Assembly (NCBI GenBank): GCA_937899305.1
Contig: CALDJV010000255.1
Span: 1 to 8,869 of the forward strand
Direction of reading: 5' to 3'
From: an uncultured Cytophagaceae bacterium
GTDB taxonomy: Bacteria > Bacteroidota > Bacteroidia > Cytophagales > Microscillaceae
DNA length: 8,869 nucleotides
The notes beneath the pieces are model-generated. The model was not told where the DNA came from. It did not search any database and saw only the letters and a list, made by a program, of their open reading frames with translations. Position 1 is the stretch's first letter, and each line of letters opens with the position of its first letter. The translations under genes and the position numbers were made by a program. Positions 1 to 7,300 of this stretch are shown here, piece by piece.

Positions 1-104
1 TTTTTTGGGCAATATGCCTCTTAATCAAAATGCTTGCCGCTCACTAATGATAATTCTATAAAACCTATAATTTTTTAATAAATTACGCAAAAAATATATT
101 AGGT
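1..104. other. AT-rich leader upstream of the DinB-like gene
   Basis: This short stretch precedes the first gene and holds no convincing open frame. It becomes very AT-rich from about 50 onward, as is usual for Bacteroidota promoters and leaders. I see no exact TAnnTTTG element, so the promoter of the DinB-LRR pair is not located. A GGC/GCC mini-stem near 8-17 is too short to call a terminator. Confidence 0.4.
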
Positions 105-623
105 ATGAATATGATACACAAACCTCAACCCCACGAGTATAATCCTTATTATCAATATTTTATTGATTTAGTGGAAGGGGATGATCTCATCCAGATTCTA
201 GAAAATACGCACTCAGCCACCCACAAATTGATTAGAAATACGCCCTCAGAAAAATTAGATTATCGCTATGCTGAAGGCAAATGGAACATCCGGGAGGTGT
301 TGGTACATTTGATAGATACTGAACGGATTTTTTGCTATCGTGCTTTGCGATTTGCTCGGCAAGACAACACCCCCTTGCCTGGGTTTGAACAAGATGATTA
401 TGTAGTTCCTTCCAATGCAGCCAATCGTTCTATTGATAGCATTACTCAAGAATTGGCGGCCGTACGTCGCTCCACCATTATGCTGTTCCAAAACTTTGAT
501 GACACCATGATGACCCAAATTGGTACGGCCAGTAACACACCTATGTCGGTAAGGGCGTTGAGCATGATCATTGCCGGACACGAACTTCATCATTGCAAGA
601 TCATTCGGGAACGGTACCTATAA
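105..623 (+). CDS. DinB/YfiT-like superfamily protein
   Basis: This 172-residue cytoplasmic protein has the pattern of the DinB_2/YfiT four-helix-bundle superfamily. Seen in the sequence: a GKWNIREVLVHLIDTERIF helix (residues 58-76) with metal-ligand candidate H68; a conserved-looking RFARQDNTPLPGFEQDDYV segment (82-100); and a C-terminal GHELHH motif giving an HxxxH pair at H159 and H163. Together these form the usual three-histidine divalent-metal site of the family. Characterised relatives include metal-dependent thiol transferases such as BstA/YfiT, but the substrate cannot be read here. Length is normal. The ATG at 105 is preceded by an A-rich leader; the ATG two codons later is an equally possible start. 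The stop codon directly abuts the ATG of the LRR gene, which implies co-transcription and probably translational coupling. Confidence 0.88.
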   Translation: MNMIHKPQPHEYNPYYQYFIDLVEGDDLIQILENTHSATHKLIRNTPSEKLDYRYAEGKWNIREVLVHLIDTERIFCYRALRFARQDNTPLPGFEQDDYVVPSNAANRSIDSITQELAAVRRSTIMLFQNFDDTMMTQIGTASNTPMSVRALSMIIAGHELHHCKIIRERYL

Positions 624-1415
624 ATGTTGGAACGCATAAACAAAAATATTCAATCCCAAAGCCCAGTGCTAGATTTGCACTGGGCAATTTCTGATAATTT
701 CGATTTCGCGCTTTTGTCTCAGTGCACTCACCTGGAGACTTTGATTTTGAGCTGTAATGATGCCATCAAGCATCTTGAGTGGATTGAACCGCTTAAAAAT
801 TTGAAGGTATTGAATTTACGGTCTTGTACAATACGAGACGCGTCACCGCTGATCCACCTCCACCAACTCGAAAATTTGAATTTGGGCTTCAATTTTATCC
901 ACGATTTTTCGGTATTGGGTCATTTAAAAAAATTGCGTGTGCTTGACTTACACGCTAGTCAAATCTCGAAAATTGATTTTTTAAAACCTTTGAAGCACCT
1001 GGAAAGACTTTATCTTAGCTATAATCAAATCGTTGATTTGTCTCCATTGATCAATTTGTCTGCCCTGGTGGACCTCGAGTTGATTCATAACCCCATTCAA
1101 TACATTGCCCCTTTGAAAAACCTTGGTCAGCTCAGACGGGTCAACTGTGATATAAGCAATTTGGCTTACCCTCCCCGATGGTACATTTATTTACAGCACA
1201 AAAACGGACCACTGGCAGATTACCAACCAATGGATGAATTGCCTCAGGTACAAAATATTTGGCAATTGATTTGTTCAGATAGTCCCGAAAACCAGGCATT
1301 GGCGCAACAATTGGCGCTGGGGCAAGGTTGGGCCACTAAAGATTTTGAAATGTACCAAGATTGTCGCCCCCAAAAACCCGAAGAGACGGACGAAGATGGG
1401 TATGGATGGATTTAA
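624..1415 (+). CDS. Leucine-rich repeat protein (SDS22-like class)
   Basis: This 263-residue protein has no signal peptide or membrane segment. Residues 35-170 are leucine-rich repeats of the form LxxLxLxxNxIxxIxxLxxL. Five consecutive units begin at residues 58, 80, 102, 124 and 146 with exact 22-residue spacing. A slightly longer first unit starts at about 35 and a degenerate capping unit at 168. This matches the bacterial SDS22/internalin-like LRR class, which forms a curved solenoid for protein binding. The non-LRR tail (about 185-263) contains ENQALAQQLALGQGW (222-236) and an acidic end, EETDEDGYGWI. I believe similar tails occur in other Cytophagales LRR proteins, but this is from memory. 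The start ATG follows the DinB-like stop with no spacer and there is no visible ribosome site, so translation probably depends on the upstream gene. The binding partner is unknown. Confidence 0.85.
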   Translation: MLERINKNIQSQSPVLDLHWAISDNFDFALLSQCTHLETLILSCNDAIKHLEWIEPLKNLKVLNLRSCTIRDASPLIHLHQLENLNLGFNFIHDFSVLGHLKKLRVLDLHASQISKIDFLKPLKHLERLYLSYNQIVDLSPLINLSALVDLELIHNPIQYIAPLKNLGQLRRVNCDISNLAYPPRWYIYLQHKNGPLADYQPMDELPQVQNIWQLICSDSPENQALAQQLALGQGWATKDFEMYQDCRPQKPEETDEDGYGWI

Positions 1416-1470
1416 GTAACAGTTGCGCAATAATTGTCAGTTTTCACTTCAATTTTGCTCACCATGCTTC

Positions 1471-1515
1471 CTTAAAAAATAACCGAATAGCTATGCTATT
1501 AGCCGATTTTTTAAG
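1471..1515. repeat. 45-bp interrupted inverted repeat, possible terminator
   Basis: The arms CTTAAAAAAT (1471-1480) and ATTTTTTAAG (1506-1515) pair over 10 bp. The inner arms AATAGC (1486-1491) and GCTATT (1495-1500) pair over 6 bp around a TAT loop. Between them lie two 5-nt segments, AACCG and AGCCG, which oppose each other without pairing and resemble each other in direct orientation. The element lies 56 bp after the LRR stop. Its T6 tract on the + strand and A6 tract (T6 on the - strand) would suit a weak bidirectional intrinsic terminator. It could instead be a dispersed intergenic repeat. Confidence 0.6.
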
Positions 1516-1586
1516 TCGCCTGGCAAACAAACTTTTTCCGAAAACCAGACACTTATTTTGAACATGTTACTAAACCAAAAAATAAT

Positions 1587-2615
1587 ATGCAGATTCAACA
1601 ACAACTCCATGAAGTATTGATTGACCAAGAAGGTTTGGTTGATCAGGTATGGCAATGGCACCAGCAACAGGATTTTAAATATGACAATGCTCTGAAGTAT
1701 GTGTTACAAGAATTGAGGTTTCACTCGGAATTACTGCCTCATAAAAAAGTAACTTTGCTTACCAGCGAAGAGTACCTCAAAACTTACGAAATCCGTCAGC
1801 AGGGCTTACAAATCCTCCCCAACGAATGGATCGATACCACCAGTGCTACCATAGATGCCCAAGGGTTGGACAATTTATGGCTCAAACCTGTAGAAGGCTA
1901 CTTGGTACGATTACTCAAAGAGTCGGATCACCCTCGAGACCAGGCCCGCCTCGAAAAAGTAAAACAAAGTAAGGCTTACAAATACCGAGGATTAGATAAA
2001 ACCGAGCAAGAACGTAAACAAGCCCGACTGGAAAAGCTTCAGCAAAGTATTGATCAACAAGAGGTGGTACTCTTTTTAGGGCGGCAAAATCGTATTTACA
2101 AGGCTTTGCAAAATCAACTCAATGAAAAATACCAAGGAACAATTCGCTTTATCAGTGACCATGTATGGTCTTCGCGGGGCTATATAGAACCTGGTGTAAA
2201 AGCTTCCGACAATCGCCTCAGCTTGATTCAGGCCTCCGAAACCATTCATCGCTTGCCCCATTTGAACCTCAACGGAGAGGCAATTCCGCGTCGTTTTATT
2301 ATGTTTTCGTTGGACGGATACGACGTGAAACATTGTATGGCAGCGACCTATTCTAATTGCAACAAGATTGCCCGGAGTTACCCCAAACCTACCATTGAGG
2401 GCATCGATAAGTTTGAGTTTGCCTACACTGGTTTGACCGATCTGGAACTGGCCAACATTGTGCGCAACAAACATTGGTTTGACTACACGCGTTTTTGTCG
2501 TACTGGTATGGATGGAGCCCCAGAAGAACTCAGCGAAAAACAAGTATTGGAAGAATATGGGATCAAATATATTGGGGAATTGATGCGAAGTGAATATATT
2601 AGTAATACCAAATAA
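1587..2615 (+). CDS. Hypothetical protein, unknown family (342 aa)
   Basis: I do not recognise this protein. It has 342 residues, no signal peptide and no hydrophobic helix, so it is probably cytoplasmic. Three parts can be seen. The N-terminal part (1-108) is mixed and mostly glutamine-rich at first. A highly charged, probably helical or coiled-coil linker (about 109-160) contains the hexapeptide QARLEK twice (119-124 and 145-150). The C-terminal part (about 160-342) looks globular, with VVLFLGRQNRIYKAL (160-174), RRFIMFSLDGYDVKHC (235-250) and KHWFDYTRFCRTG (295-307). VVLFLG and FIMFSLDGYD look like buried strands followed by polar loops, but I cannot match them to a known active site. The ATG at 1587 follows an A-rich leader (aaaccaaaaaataat), typical of Bacteroidota starts. 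It precedes the small secreted-protein gene by 41 bp and may share its transcript. Codon use looks like that of its neighbours. Confidence 0.8.
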   Translation: MQIQQQLHEVLIDQEGLVDQVWQWHQQQDFKYDNALKYVLQELRFHSELLPHKKVTLLTSEEYLKTYEIRQQGLQILPNEWIDTTSATIDAQGLDNLWLKPVEGYLVRLLKESDHPRDQARLEKVKQSKAYKYRGLDKTEQERKQARLEKLQQSIDQQEVVLFLGRQNRIYKALQNQLNEKYQGTIRFISDHVWSSRGYIEPGVKASDNRLSLIQASETIHRLPHLNLNGEAIPRRFIMFSLDGYDVKHCMAATYSNCNKIARSYPKPTIEGIDKFEFAYTGLTDLELANIVRNKHWFDYTRFCRTGMDGAPEELSEKQVLEEYGIKYIGELMRSEYISNTK

Positions 2616-2656
2616 TTTGTTATTTCTACACCACGGTTTTCTAAAATATTTACCCC

Positions 2657-3235
2657 ATGAAGTATTTCATTGTTGCAGTCATTTGCTGTCTAACTCATCC
2701 ATCCTTCGCTCAAATATTTATTCCTGCCAAAGTCAATCTCAAAGGGATTCATATTGGAACTACGACCAAACAAGACATTTTGAAAAAATATGGTCGCCCC
2801 TCCCGTGATGAAAAAGTGATGGGATTTCGCCGGGCCAAGAAAAAGGAACAAGAAAAGTTGAAACTGAAATGGATCGTAGAAGAAGTGGGGCACAAATTGA
2901 TCTATCGGAAGTTGGGGCTGGAGTTTACTTTTTATACTCGTGAAGTCACCACCAACAAGGCTGAATCGTTACACAGCATCATTTTTACCAAAAGGTCTAA
3001 GGCCACTACCGAGCACGGAGTCATTGTAGGCGTGCATACCGTAAAGCACCTGCGTACCCATATGTCAGGCACTCGGTTTACCCCCATGCCGCTTCAACTG
3101 GGCTTGATGAAACACGAAAAAGGCTACAATGTATTGGTTACTCATGACTTACGAGGTACCAGTGAGGCTTTCAAAGACAAGCAAATTGTGGATCACATCG
3201 AGGTTACCAATATCAATGTGATAAAGTATAAGTAA
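2657..3235 (+). CDS. Small secreted protein with two BamE/BLIP-like half-repeats
   Basis: This 192-residue protein starts with a clear Sec signal peptide: MK, a hydrophobic core to residue 12, then PSFA|QIF, with cleavage predicted after A18. There is no lipobox cysteine at the cleavage site, so it is probably periplasmic or secreted rather than a lipoprotein. Residues 30-48 (GIHIGTTTKQDILKKYGRP) resemble the helix-loop core of SmpA/BamE-type domains, with 'G-T-T-xx-DIL-xx-YG-x-P'. A second, weaker copy appears at 121-138 (GVIVGVHTVKHLRTHMSG), as expected of a two-repeat BLIP-like fold. A basic segment (58-72) lies between them. The assignment is inference from these motifs; the function is unknown. 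The gene begins 41 bp after the preceding hypothetical gene and is followed by a strong palindrome, so it is likely the last gene of its transcript. Confidence 0.78.
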   Translation: MKYFIVAVICCLTHPSFAQIFIPAKVNLKGIHIGTTTKQDILKKYGRPSRDEKVMGFRRAKKKEQEKLKLKWIVEEVGHKLIYRKLGLEFTFYTREVTTNKAESLHSIIFTKRSKATTEHGVIVGVHTVKHLRTHMSGTRFTPMPLQLGLMKHEKGYNVLVTHDLRGTSEAFKDKQIVDHIEVTNINVIKYK

Positions 3236-3255
3236 TGCCCTTTGAGGTCGTATCC

Positions 3256-3286
3256 TACCTGACAGATTTTGAAAATCTGTCAGGTA
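3256..3286. repeat. 31-bp perfect palindrome between convergent genes
   Basis: The arms TACCTGACAGATTTT (3256-3270) and AAAATCTGTCAGGTA (3272-3286) are perfect reverse complements around a single G. The palindrome lies 20 bp after the stop of the small secreted-protein gene and 90 bp before the end of the convergent SRPBCC gene. As RNA it would form a hairpin of 13 or more pairs in either direction, suiting bidirectional transcript ending or 3' end protection. No T tract follows on either strand, so it is not a textbook intrinsic terminator. From memory, CCTGACAG...CTGTCAGG palindromes recur between genes in many Bacteroidota genomes. Confidence 0.85.
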
Positions 3287-3376
3287 TAAACTTGCCTAAA
3301 CCCTATTTTTCTTCAAGAAAACTTGTCAACCTTTCACTTATAAGACAGCCTCATTGACACTTGCTTTGCTTGTTCT

Positions 3377-3817
3377 TCAAGTAGCTGTTTCGGCAAAAGC
3401 CTTGAACTGCTCCTGAAACTTCATCGTTTCTTTTCTGAAAGCCCCCATTCCCATAAAAAGCGCTACGACCTTCATCACGCCCGAAAACTTAAAATCTGTT
3501 TTGGCGTACCACTTGGTGGTATGCCCATCCAAGGCTATGAAAGTATTTTGCTGGGTATTGAACACTCCCTTGGTTTCATAAGTACCCGAAAACGCTTTGG
3601 GTAGGTCACGCTCGGTGATGGTTTCTATCATCTCAATTCGTCGTTTGCCCCTTTGGTATACCAGCTTCGATTTGGCCCCTGGCTGTCCGGTTTCTCCACT
3701 CACTGGCTCAAAACTAACCAAGTTGGGCTGCCAGTGTTTTAGGTTATCGGGGTTGTCAAACAGTGTAATGACCTTGTTCAAGGGAAGTTGAATGTCAATT
3801 TCGGTAGAATATTTCAT
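3377..3817 (-). CDS. SRPBCC (START/Bet v 1-like) family protein
   Basis: This 146-residue protein has the size and pattern of the SRPBCC (polyketide cyclase/START-like) helix-grip fold. The N-terminal strand MKYSTEIDIQLPLNKVITLF (1-20) is followed by DNPDNLKHWQPNLVSF (21-36), the usual helix-and-tryptophan segment of the family. Then come GxPGAKSKLVY strands and a C-terminal long helix (about 113-143, ending MKFQEQFKAFAE) that would close the hydrophobic pocket. There is no signal peptide. Such proteins bind small lipids or other hydrophobic ligands, but the ligand cannot be deduced here. The ATG at 3817-3815 is the only in-frame start that keeps the first strand. The gene stands alone, converging on the + strand block to its left, with the protease terminator upstream of it. 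Confidence 0.85.
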   Translation of the reverse strand: MKYSTEIDIQLPLNKVITLFDNPDNLKHWQPNLVSFEPVSGETGQPGAKSKLVYQRGKRRIEMIETITERDLPKAFSGTYETKGVFNTQQNTFIALDGHTTKWYAKTDFKFSGVMKVVALFMGMGAFRKETMKFQEQFKAFAETAT

Positions 3818-4050
3818 AATGCAGTTTATCTTCTAGGTTTGGTACCGTTTGCACAAATAATCTGCCACCTCAGCCTAAATACGGGTATTCCTTCAAGATT
3901 ATATTTTAGGGTACTTCTTGTACATCAAATCACCTTTGATCATTATTCAAAACTTGTGTAGTCCTGGCCAAATAAACTTGAAGTACCCGCCTACAAATAC
4001 CTCCTGCTTCATCCATAATGGATCTGAAATACTATATAAAGGAAGATTGA
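3818..4050. other. Intergenic region upstream of the SRPBCC gene
   Basis: Together with the terminator and tail up to 4133 this makes 316 bp without a gene. I see no credible coding frame. It should carry the SRPBCC promoter on the - strand, but no exact TAnnTTTG element is visible. It contains a spaced 9-bp inverted repeat, GGGTACTTC (3909-3917) and GAAGTACCC (3980-3988), 62 nt apart. That repeat could be a paired regulator site or chance. Confidence 0.5.
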
Positions 4051-4090
4051 TAAAGTAAAAATAGGTTACCCATACTCATGGATAACCTAT
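4051..4090 (-). terminator. Rho-independent terminator of the protease gene
   Basis: ATAGGTTACCCAT (4061-4073) pairs with ATGGATAACCTAT (4078-4090) over 13 positions with one C/A mismatch (C4069-A4082) and a 4-nt loop. Read on the - strand, the hairpin is followed directly by a T-rich tract (TTTTACTTTA, 4060-4051), the standard intrinsic terminator layout. It starts 44 nt after the protease stop codon. On the + strand the hairpin is followed by AAAACAC, so it acts only in the protease direction. Confidence 0.85.
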
Positions 4091-4133
4091 AAAACACTTA
4101 TCTTTTGAGGCATTAGTACTTATTCACCCTACA

Positions 4134-4364
4134 CTACTGATAAATAAGTGTTTTTTGAAAGATTTCGTTTCCTCGAATGATTTGCATTTGATACAGCCCT
4201 TTGGGCAAGCCTTTCAAGCTTAACTTCGTTCTAAATTCACTGGCAGGTTGACTTTTCACCAATTTTCCCCGAGCATTGAAAACCCTCACAATGGCCATCG
4301 CATGCACTTTTGTTGGAGGAAAAAGAATCGTATACATTCCAGAAGCGCTCGGATTTGGAAATAC
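4134..4364 (-). other. T9SS type A C-terminal sorting domain (protein domain)
   Basis: The last 76 residues (1373-1448) carry the three usual blocks of a type IX secretion signal: VFPNPS at the start, a central strand with VRVFNARGKLV, and a closing GLPKGLYQMQIIRGNE followed by KTLIYQ. In this family the domain directs periplasmic cargo to the outer-membrane translocon and is normally removed on export. Its presence implies a T9SS elsewhere in the genome. Confidence 0.9.
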
Positions 4365-7300
4365 CCTGGCATCATTCGCATCACGTGTTACTCTGGCCCC
4401 GGCTTGCGCTCCACTTGCCAATACTACCAGGGTATAATCTTCTACTTCTCCGGTCCAACCATTGCCACAAGCAGTGCTCAATGCATTGCCATACGACAAA
4501 CGGATACGCATACGTGTGGCTCCAATGGTTGCACCAGTTGGAACCGTAAGACTGGTACTATAAGGGCCTGCTCCATTGATTACCGTAGTTTCTCCACTAT
4601 CTTCAAAGTCACCGTCACGGTTCCAATCTACCCAAAGGCTCAACTTACTAGCCGACCAACTCACACTGGGAGTTACTGTGATAGTATAACTTTGTCCAGT
4701 CGTTACATTGGTAGATTGGCTGGTGTAGTTGCCATACCCACTGGAAGTTGAAGTATTGTTGATACTCCCCATTTGTACTTGGGTAATGTGCTCTGAACCA
4801 GTTTGCTGGGCGGCAGCAGCGCAATAATCAGGAGTAGGAGGGTTTACTACACCTTCTTCAATATTTACGGTGTAATCTTCTACTTCCCCATCGGCAAAAT
4901 TACCACAAGCACTCGTCGCAGCACTGTTGTATTTCATCGCAATTCTCATTCGAGTGATCAGGTTCAGATTCGCTGGAACCGCAATGGTACCACTTACCGT
5001 ACTTGTGGTGCTTCCTGAGGTGTATACCAGCTCTCCAGCATCGTCAAAATCACAGTCTCCATTATAGTCGATCCATACTCTGAAATACTCGGAATAAGAT
5101 CCTGAAGAAAAGCCAGGGGTCAACTCAATGGTTTGATTTACCCCAGCAGTAAGTTCAATGGTTTGGTTGGTAAAATCACTGTAATTGGCGGCCCCAGACG
5201 TATTATTAAAGTTACCTACTTTTACTCCCGCGATATGTTCATAGCTGGAACGATTACTAGAAGCAGTACAATAGCTACAAGTAACGGCATTTACCGTAAT
5301 GTGAGCAGTTTTAGTCAATGTATTGGATCCTTCCTCATTTGTAGCAGTCAAACTAACATCATAAATCCCTGGGGTATTGTAAGTAACAGTAGGACTTTGA
5401 CTGGTACTGGTTGCAGGTGTACCACCATTGAAAGTCCAGTTCCACGATGTAGGTTCATCAGTAGATTGATCGGTAAAAGTAATGCTTTGCCCTACTGTAA
5501 TGGTCGTATTACTGGCTGTAAACGCCACGGTGGGTGCGGGTGGATTGGTCACTGTGATGTAACCACTTTTGGTCAACGTATTAGACCCATCGGCATTGGT
5601 AGCTACCAAAGTAACACTGTAGGTTCCTGCCGTACCATAAGTAACTACCGGGTTTTGAGCAATACTACTGGCAGGTGATCCACCGTTGAAAGTCCAGTTC
5701 CACGAAGTGGGGCCATTGGTCGACTGATCAGTAAAAGTAATGCTTTGGCCTGCTGTAATGGTAGTAGAGTTGGCAGTAAATGCCGCCACGGGAGGCGTTG
5801 GGTTTCCATCAATCACAGTTTGCCCAGCCCGAATAACCGCATTGGGCTCTTGATTGTAGGCATGCTCCAGCAATTTATAACTACTGCCATCCGCGGCTAC
5901 CTCAATTTTTAACCAACCGTAATGCGTAACTCCCTGAATGGTAAAACGTAATCCCACAAAAGCAGTTTGACCATTCCAAGCAGGATAACTGGTATTGGAT
6001 ACATCATGTAAATCAGGATACGCTCCACCTGCCGTCCAGTCGCTACCAGGGCCAATGATGGTGTTTTGGGTCAAAGGTAAAATATTGATGGTCCCTGATA
6101 CACAAACTGCCGATTTAGTGTAGGTCTCCAGTTGGAAGGAAGCTTTCTCTACATTGTAAAAAAGGCCATAGTCTCCATCTGTACTGGCATCTCCAATGAA
6201 TGAAAATGGTTGCCACACATTACTGTTAGTTACTTCTAAGTCAGGATTGACATCTACATACACCACCTGATAGGGATTGATAAAGTTGATGCTTAGGCTT
6301 GGCAAAGAGGCATTGTTTGTTCCCCCAATTGCTGAAGATAAAATGGTAATGTTGATATCAGAAACACTATTACCTTGCCCATGACTGGTCGCATTACCAG
6401 TGAATGACAGCTCAGCAGTGGTAGCATTTATTACCTGAATATTAGGGATTAAACCAGCAGGCACATTCGCTGCACTGAAGTGAGTACCCGCAGTAAGACT
6501 ACCATTTCCTACGCTAAAAGAAATTCCTCCCAGCAGACTCAAAGTAATTTTTTCGCTTACTGTTCCATTATTGCTTACATCTTCTTTGAGGGCTACTTTC
6601 GAGGCGGCAATATTTCCATTATCCAGCAAGGTTTGCCCGGCCCGAATAGACGCATTGGGTTGTTCATGATATGCGTGTTCCAGCAGTTTGTAAGATTGTC
6701 CATCCGCAGCTACCTCAATTTTCAACCAACCATAGTGTGTATTCCCTGCATTGCTAAAACGAACTCCCACATAGGCGGTTTGGCCATTCCAAGCTGTATA
6801 GTTGGCATTGGTTACATTGTGTAAATCAGGATAAGCCCCTCCTGCTTCCCATTGGCTCGAGGGCCCAATGGTGGTATTGAATGCCAATGGAGTAAGGTTG
6901 CGGGTACCAGCTGTACAAACAGCGTCCTTTTGATAAGCCTCTAAGTGAAACGAAAGCTCCCCAGTATTGTAAAAAATACCATAATCTGCGTTACCAAACC
7001 CCATACTGAAAAAAGTCCAGGTAGCACTTGGGGATACTTGAATATCGGCCACATCGTTGTATACAATTTGATAAGGGTCAATAAAATTCAATGAAATACC
7101 ATTGGTAGTGAGGTTATCAATGGCAGCATTGAAGGTAGATGCGGCAAAAGTGATGCTCACATTGCTCACACTATTGGCTTGGGTATGGGTTGTGGCATTG
7201 CCCATAAAAGAAAGCTCAGCAGTTGTATTGCTCAATACTATAATTTTAGCCGATAACCCTGCGGGTAAATTGCTTACACTGTAATTAGAGGCTGATAACT

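Noticed and set aside
1361..1561. 66-residue open frame running from the LRR gene end into the gap
   Set aside because: Its first part overlaps the LRR tail out of frame and its second part is translated from the inverted repeat at 1471-1515. There is no leader or motif that supports a gene.
2076..2543. 155-residue open frame on the - strand opposite the 342-residue protein
   Set aside because: It is wholly within a better-supported + strand gene and has no recognisable domain or start context.
4091..4154. 11-bp pairing of AAAACACTTAT with ATAAGTGTTTT around the protease stop codon
   Set aside because: The loop is about 42 nt and the arms are AT-rich. The compact terminator immediately downstream explains transcript ending better.
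5133..5678. 181-residue open frame on the + strand inside the protease gene
   Set aside because: It lies opposite the PKD and GEVED coding DNA. Its Ser/Thr/Ile/Gly/Arg-rich composition is what the reverse complement of Thr/Ser/Asn/Val-rich domains gives, with no recognisable motif.
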